Assembly: GCA_016234495.1 (NCBI GenBank)
Contig: JACRBI010000054.1
Span: 310,001 to 374,000 of the forward strand
Direction of reading: 5' to 3'
Origin: Chloroflexota bacterium
GTDB taxonomy: Bacteria; Chloroflexota; Anaerolineae; Anaerolineales; Villigracilaceae
Length of the DNA: 64,000 nt
Numbering within the stretch: position 1 is the stretch's first letter; the number at the start of each line of letters is the position of its first letter. Shown piece after piece: positions 60,644-64,000 of this stretch. Under the pieces are notes generated by a model, which saw only the letters and a list, made by a program, of their open reading frames with translations, searched no databases and had not been told where the DNA came from. The position numbers and the translations under genes were made by a program.

Positions 60644-62080
60644 ATACGCTTTTGCGAAATACACCTTTCTCTTGGAAGGCTTGCCGCAGACGATGCAGGT
60701 GCCTTCTGCTTCAGGCTGGTTGAAAGGGATGTTGCGCGTGGTGGCTTTGGCTTCTTCCTTTACTTTGGTTTCACATTCGCGTGATTCGCACCAGTAGGAG
60801 AGAGCCCAGCCGTCTTGAACCACTTTCTTCAACTCTTCATAGTCCTTCGGGTCATGAATGTTGGCGTTGCGGTATTCGGTGGCGCGCTTGAGGAGTGACG
60901 CTTGAATCTCGTCCAGCAACCCTTTCACAGCGGAGTCCAGACCCGCCTGAGGGACGAAGGTCTTGCCTTCGCGTCCGGGCTTGTCACGGCGGGCGAGGGC
61001 AACCGATCCCTTTTCCACATCCTTGGGGCCGATCTCCACGCGGAGTGGAACGCCGCGCAGTTCCCAATCGTTGAATTTGAATCCACTGCTGACATTGTCG
61101 CGGTCATCCATTTTGACGCGAATGCCAGCCGCTTTGAGTTCCATGAAGATGCGGTCGGCAACTTCCATCACTTTGAGCTTCTCATCATCCTTTTTGAAGA
61201 TGGGAACAATGACGGCTTGGATAGGCGCGAGACGGGGAGGAAGCACGAGACCCTGGTCGTCGCCATGCACCATGATCATCGCGCCAATGATGCGGGACGA
61301 GATAGCCCATGAAGTTGTTTCGCAGAATTGCAGGGTGTTGTCTTTGTTGAGGAACTGAATCTCAAAGGCCCTGGCGAAATTGGTGCTGAAATAATGCGAC
61401 GTGCCTGACTGCAGCGCGCGTTTATCCCACATCATCGCTTCGATGGATGTGGTGGTGTGCGCACCGGCGAATCGTTCGGTGTCGCTTTTGGTTCCTTTAA
61501 TGACAGGAATGGCCGCTTCTTCGAGGCAGAAACGTTCGTAAATATCGAGGATGCGATACATTTCCTCTTTGGCTTCTTCAGCGGATGCGTGCGCGGTGTG
61601 ACCTTCATGCCAGTAGAATTCCGCGGTGCGCAGGAAAAGTTTGGTGCGTAGTTCCCAGCGCAGCACCGAACCCCATTGCACAATGAGGATGGGCAGGTCT
61701 CGCCACGATTTGACCCATTTGGCATACATGTGACCAATAATGGTCTCGGATGTGGGGCGGACGGCCAGCTTCTCTTCCAACTCCACGCCGCCGCCGTGTG
61801 TGACCACTGCCAGTTCGGGGGCGAAACCTTCGACGTGTTCTTTTTCTTTTTCAAAGAAAGACATGGGGATCAAGGTTGGGAATGCCGCGTTGACGTGTCC
61901 CGTCGCCTTGAATTCCTTGTCCAGCCAGGATGTGATGTTTTCCCACAATGCCCAGCCGTAGGGCTTTACGACCATGCATCCGCGCACGGGGGAGTAGTCT
62001 GCCATGTCGGAACGAATGACAAGTTGGTTGTACCATTCTGAAAAATCTTCCGCGCGGGTTGTTAATTTATCTTCAGCCAT
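60641..62080 (-). CDS. proS: Prolyl-tRNA synthetase (archaeal/eukaryote-like type)
   Basis: A 479-residue class II synthetase of the short type (ProS type 3), without the insertion domain of the bacterial form. It shows FSEWYNQLVIRSDMADYSPV and RGCMVVKPYGWALW, LAVRPTSETIIGHMY, WYLAEC-like EFYWHEGHTAHA, TTSWAISSRIIGAMIMVHGD and a C-terminal zinc-binding end (CIVCGKPSKRKVYFAKAY). Tyr at the C terminus is typical of this type. Confidence 0.95.
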   Translation of the reverse strand: MAEDKLTTRAEDFSEWYNQLVIRSDMADYSPVRGCMVVKPYGWALWENITSWLDKEFKATGHVNAAFPTLIPMSFFEKEKEHVEGFAPELAVVTHGGGVELEEKLAVRPTSETIIGHMYAKWVKSWRDLPILIVQWGSVLRWELRTKLFLRTAEFYWHEGHTAHASAEEAKEEMYRILDIYERFCLEEAAIPVIKGTKSDTERFAGAHTTTSIEAMMWDKRALQSGTSHYFSTNFARAFEIQFLNKDNTLQFCETTSWAISSRIIGAMIMVHGDDQGLVLPPRLAPIQAVIVPIFKKDDEKLKVMEVADRIFMELKAAGIRVKMDDRDNVSSGFKFNDWELRGVPLRVEIGPKDVEKGSVALARRDKPGREGKTFVPQAGLDSAVKGLLDEIQASLLKRATEYRNANIHDPKDYEELKKVVQDGWALSYWCESRECETKVKEEAKATTRNIPFNQPEAEGTCIVCGKPSKRKVYFAKAY

Positions 62081-62100
62081 TTTGTCCTCAATTATGTTTT

Positions 62101-62170
62101 CAGGTTTACAAGTTGGCAGGTTTGCAGGTTACTTTCCAACCTTCAAACTTTTCAACTTTCTAACTTTCTT
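62101..62170. repeat. Intergenic word repeat (AACTTGCAAACTTG type)
   Basis: GGTTTACAAGTTGGCAGG and TTTCCAACCTTCAAAC, then TTTTCAACTTTCTAAC are words of the same family as at 19332 and 28724. Its end encodes the last residues (RKLES) and stop of the LOG gene. Confidence 0.7.
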
Positions 62171-62682
62171 ACAGCAGTTTTCACGTCGTCTGCAAAGTAT
62201 AACAACTCTCGTTGACGGATGGGCATGTAACTTTCAAACTCATTGAAGAACTGACCAAACGTGGACTGCCAGCCGCGCCCGATCAGCGTCAGCGGCCTCG
62301 GGGGCAGGGACTCCACGATCATTAAATTCCACATCAACGAAATTTCAGCCAGCGTGCCTGCGCCGCCCGGGAGGGCGATGGCCGCGTCACAGCCTTCGAT
62401 CAAACCCTGCAAGCGTTCCATCAAGGTTTGCTTTCGGCGCTCCTCTTTCACCCATTGATTTGGCGCTGTTCCGCGCCATTCTTCAATGTCAATACAGGTT
62501 ACGCCGATCACATGTCCGCCAGCTTCGTGCGCCCCGCGTGAGACAGCCTCCATCGTGCCCATGTAGCCGCCAGTCAAGACGGCATGTCCGCGCTGGGCGA
62601 GGAGCGCGCCAAGTTCACGCGCCTCTTCATAGGCTGACGTTCCTTCCTTGGGTTGTGCGCCGCCAAAAACAGTTATGTTCAT
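62152..62682 (-). CDS. LOG-family (TIGR00730-like) nucleotide-processing protein
   Basis: A 176-residue Rossmann-like protein of the lysine-decarboxylase-like LOG family. It shows ITVFGGAQP, VLTGGYMGTMEAVSRGA and the motif PGGAGTLAEISLMWN (PGGxGTxxE). Relatives release free bases from nucleoside 5'-monophosphates. The C-terminal RKLES is read from repeat words, so the end of the gene has been reshaped. Confidence 0.88.
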   Translation of the reverse strand: MNITVFGGAQPKEGTSAYEEARELGALLAQRGHAVLTGGYMGTMEAVSRGAHEAGGHVIGVTCIDIEEWRGTAPNQWVKEERRKQTLMERLQGLIEGCDAAIALPGGAGTLAEISLMWNLMIVESLPPRPLTLIGRGWQSTFGQFFNEFESYMPIRQRELLYFADDVKTAVRKLES

Positions 62683-62689
62683 AATTCTC

Positions 62690-62760
62690 GTTTGAAGGTT
62701 GGAAAGTTGTAAGGTTTGAAAATTCGAACATTCAAACTTGCAAACTTTCTAACTTTTCAA
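62690..62760. repeat. Intergenic word repeat (AACTTGCAAACTTG type)
   Basis: GTTTGAAGGTTGGAAAGTTG, AAATTCGAACATTC and AAACTTGCAAACTTTC fill the gap between the MazG and LOG genes. Confidence 0.7.
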
Positions 62761-63080
62761 CTCCCTTCATCCCATGTTCTTTTCTTATTCACTTCAATTT
62801 TTTTCAACACAGCTTCTTCCAGATCAATTCCAGAAACCGAAGCCAATTGTAAAAGATACAAAGTTACATCTGCCAGTTCACTTCCCAATTCATCCTTATC
62901 TTTTATTTCGTCACCGAATTGGAAATGCTCCAAAATTTCCGCCGCTTCAATCGAAAGCGACACAGCCAGGTTGCGCGGAGTTTGCGGGCGTTTGCTGTCC
63001 TTCTCGTACCAGCCCTTTGACCTGACCAGTTCGTGCATCCTGGCAGTTAATTCTGAAATCGTTAATCTTCCATTGTCCAC
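62757..63080 (-). CDS. MazG-like nucleotide pyrophosphohydrolase
   Basis: A 107-residue all-alpha NTP pyrophosphatase (MazG/dCTPase type). The metal-binding pattern is SIEAAEILEHFQFG followed by ELGSELADVTLYLLQL (EExxE...ExxD). The start appears to be GTG at 63080, which lies within a GTCCACGGTCTATCGTCC-type repeat word; alternatively translation begins at MHELVRS. It probably clears non-standard or excess nucleotides. Confidence 0.82.
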   Translation of the reverse strand: MDNGRLTISELTARMHELVRSKGWYEKDSKRPQTPRNLAVSLSIEAAEILEHFQFGDEIKDKDELGSELADVTLYLLQLASVSGIDLEEAVLKKIEVNKKRTWDEGS

Positions 63081-63108
63081 GGTCTATCGTCCGTTTTGTC
63101 CAACTGTA

Positions 63109-63238
63109 AAAGAAAAACGGCTCGCCAAGTCTGGGAGCCGTTTGAACGCACTGAATCGAACCTAGCCAGACTTGGTAGTTTTATATATTTGAGGCGACGG
63201 GTTCGGGCGCTTCGCGGTTAACATGGCGACATTATACA
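63109..63238 (-). ncRNA. Candidate small RNA or attenuator upstream of mazG
   Basis: On the minus strand a TATAAT (63236-63231 region) is followed about 95 bases later by a strong terminator: AAACGGCTC/GAGCCGTTT around an 11-base loop, then TTCTTTT. The loop CCAGACTTGG is exactly complementary to CCAAGTCTGG 32 bases earlier (63175-63166), so two alternative pairings exist. It contains no reading frame. A TTCGATTC within is reminiscent of a tRNA T loop but the tRNA stems are absent. Confidence 0.4.
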
Positions 63239-63260
63239 CGATTAAGAATGGCGGCCTGCG

Positions 63261-63740
63261 CTAATTTCCAAGCGCCAGCAATTGAACATAAGAATAGATG
63301 ACCATGCCTGCGCCGAGGGTGCCAAGGATCGCTGCCAGGATCGCCCCGGTTGAATCATATTTTCTTTCCAACACAGCCTGCTGCGGATTGTTGGGGTCAT
63401 AATAAATCGCCGCCTGACTTCCTGCTGGATATTGGGCAATCACCTTTTCCGCCTTTTTACGCGTATCATACCCGGTCCCTTCAGAGCCGAACGAAAATTG
63501 ACCGCCTTCATAACTCTGTCCCAATACCGAGTAAGCATACCTGACGTTTACGACATAAGATGTACTTTTACTGCCCCTTTGAGCAGATATATTTCCCGAA
63601 ACGATCTGCGCTACGGCTGGAGCCCAGTTCTCACTTTCACGGTAACGCCGCCAATCCTTGATGGCAGTCGTAGCCGCAAGCAAGGAAACCAAAAGAAAAA
63701 CAACGCCCACTCCGCCGAGACAATACAAGTTTCCATCCAT
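63261..63740 (-). CDS. DUF3592 membrane protein
   Basis: A 159-residue protein with two transmembrane helices (VGVVFLLVSLLAATTAI and LAAILGTLGAGMVIYSYV) around a beta domain. It contains the DUF3592 pattern (VRYAYSVLGQSYEGGQFSFG, YPAGSQAAIYYDPNNPQQAVL). The domain faces outside; function is unknown. Confidence 0.88.
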   Translation of the reverse strand: MDGNLYCLGGVGVVFLLVSLLAATTAIKDWRRYRESENWAPAVAQIVSGNISAQRGSKSTSYVVNVRYAYSVLGQSYEGGQFSFGSEGTGYDTRKKAEKVIAQYPAGSQAAIYYDPNNPQQAVLERKYDSTGAILAAILGTLGAGMVIYSYVQLLALGN

Positions 63741-63823
63741 GATCCACCGCCTTTTGATATGACACCGATCGACGGATTATACACGTTTACCTTTTTAGTG
63801 AAGTAAAATTGCGAAATAAAAAA

Positions 63824-64000
63824 ATGACCACTGACTTGCTGCGCCTCATGCGCGACCCGAACCTGATTCCGTCCGAAAAGCAGACTTTACTCTCAGACAT
63901 TGCCGCCCAAGCTGCCGCACTGGATATGCCCTGCTACCTTGTCGGCGGTTCAGTGCGCGACCTCTTGCTGGGCAGACCCATCAACGATCTCGATATCATC
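63824..64000 (+). CDS. Poly(A) polymerase/CCA-adding-type nucleotidyltransferase, N-terminal part
   Basis: The first 59 codons are in the window; the gene continues beyond the edge. It shows YLVGGSVRDLLLGRPINDLDI, the start of the class II nucleotidyltransferase fold with the G-G-x-V-R-D motif and the first D of DxD. Such enzymes add CCA to tRNA or A-tails to RNA; which one cannot be told from this part. Confidence 0.85.
   Translation, partial: MTTDLLRLMRDPNLIPSEKQTLLSDIAAQAAALDMPCYLVGGSVRDLLLGRPINDLDII

Noticed and set aside
60571-62760. Possible CRISPR repeats in the 60-63 kb region
   Set aside because: The repeated words are permuted, differ from block to block and have no regular spacing or unique spacers.
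63126-63196. tRNA-like segment with TTCGATTC
   Set aside because: A T-loop-like word is present but no matching T stem, acceptor stem or anticodon arm can be drawn.

Overview
The window looks like a chromosomal segment of a Chloroflexota bacterium, most likely of the Anaerolineae type. This is inferred from the gene families (a long TPR protein with P-D-W-L motifs, a DUF2905 protein, several large surface lipoproteins, a TtuA/TtuB-type tRNA thiolation pair) and from the many short word-like intergenic repeats. No rRNA, tRNA, CRISPR array, prophage or transposase was found. Genes lie on both strands in short operons with frequent ATGA or TAATG overlaps. Some genes have Shine-Dalgarno sites and others appear leaderless, with a -10 box six or seven bases before the ATG.

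Layout. 0-6.4 kb: tRNA 2-thiolation enzyme and its ubiquitin-like sulfur carrier, a GT4 glycosyltransferase, YraN, a GH25/SH3/phosphodiester-glycosidase protein, and a PadR-HAAS pair. 6.5-10.8 kb: tgt, a four-helix-bundle protein, uppP, an M20 peptidase and a small lipoprotein. 10.9-16.5 kb: a MacAB-like export system (two ATPases, one carrying a cyclic-nucleotide-binding domain, an FtsX-type permease and a membrane-fusion lipoprotein). 16.5-18.2 kb: three tandem cyclic-di-GMP-I riboswitch aptamers followed by a CpaE/TadZ-like response regulator-ATPase. 18.3-26 kb: ruvB, small membrane proteins and a three-lipoprotein operon. 26-36.3 kb: a beta-CASP nuclease, queA, a UDG/peroxiredoxin/cyanophycinase-like operon, pyrimidine-nucleoside phosphorylase, the TPR/PDWL protein and ndk. 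36.4-40 kb: rsfS, thpR, a response regulator, DUF1684, and an ECF sigma/anti-sigma pair.

40-48 kb is a respiratory block: a cytochrome b-ferredoxin-FlpD fusion, a copper P-type ATPase, a DsbD_2/SafE-like protein and a CuA-containing heme-copper oxidase-superfamily complex whose catalytic subunit lacks the usual active-site tyrosine. Upstream of it is a Crp/Fnr-type palindrome at -41.5. 48-64 kb holds polyphosphate glucokinase and methylglyoxal synthase, a GGDEF/HD-GYP gene pair, a glutamate formimidoyltransferase-cyclodeaminase fusion, acs, an FAD oxidoreductase, a HEAT-hydrolase protein, proS, a LOG protein, MazG, a DUF3592 protein and the start of a CCA-adding-type nucleotidyltransferase.

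The strongest unusual signals are: (1) a peroxiredoxin with an in-frame TGA exactly at the peroxidatic cysteine, followed by a SECIS-like hairpin, so probably a selenoprotein; (2) the triple tandem c-di-GMP riboswitch, in a window that also encodes c-di-GMP-making and -degrading enzymes; (3) the tyrosine-less, possibly NO-reducing oxidase operon; (4) rsfS starting at CTG within a CTGA overlap; (5) families of intergenic repeat words that also occur in frame inside queA, the copper ATPase and ftcD, and that form terminators or supply start and stop ends of genes. All calls were made by reading the sequence without database searches.
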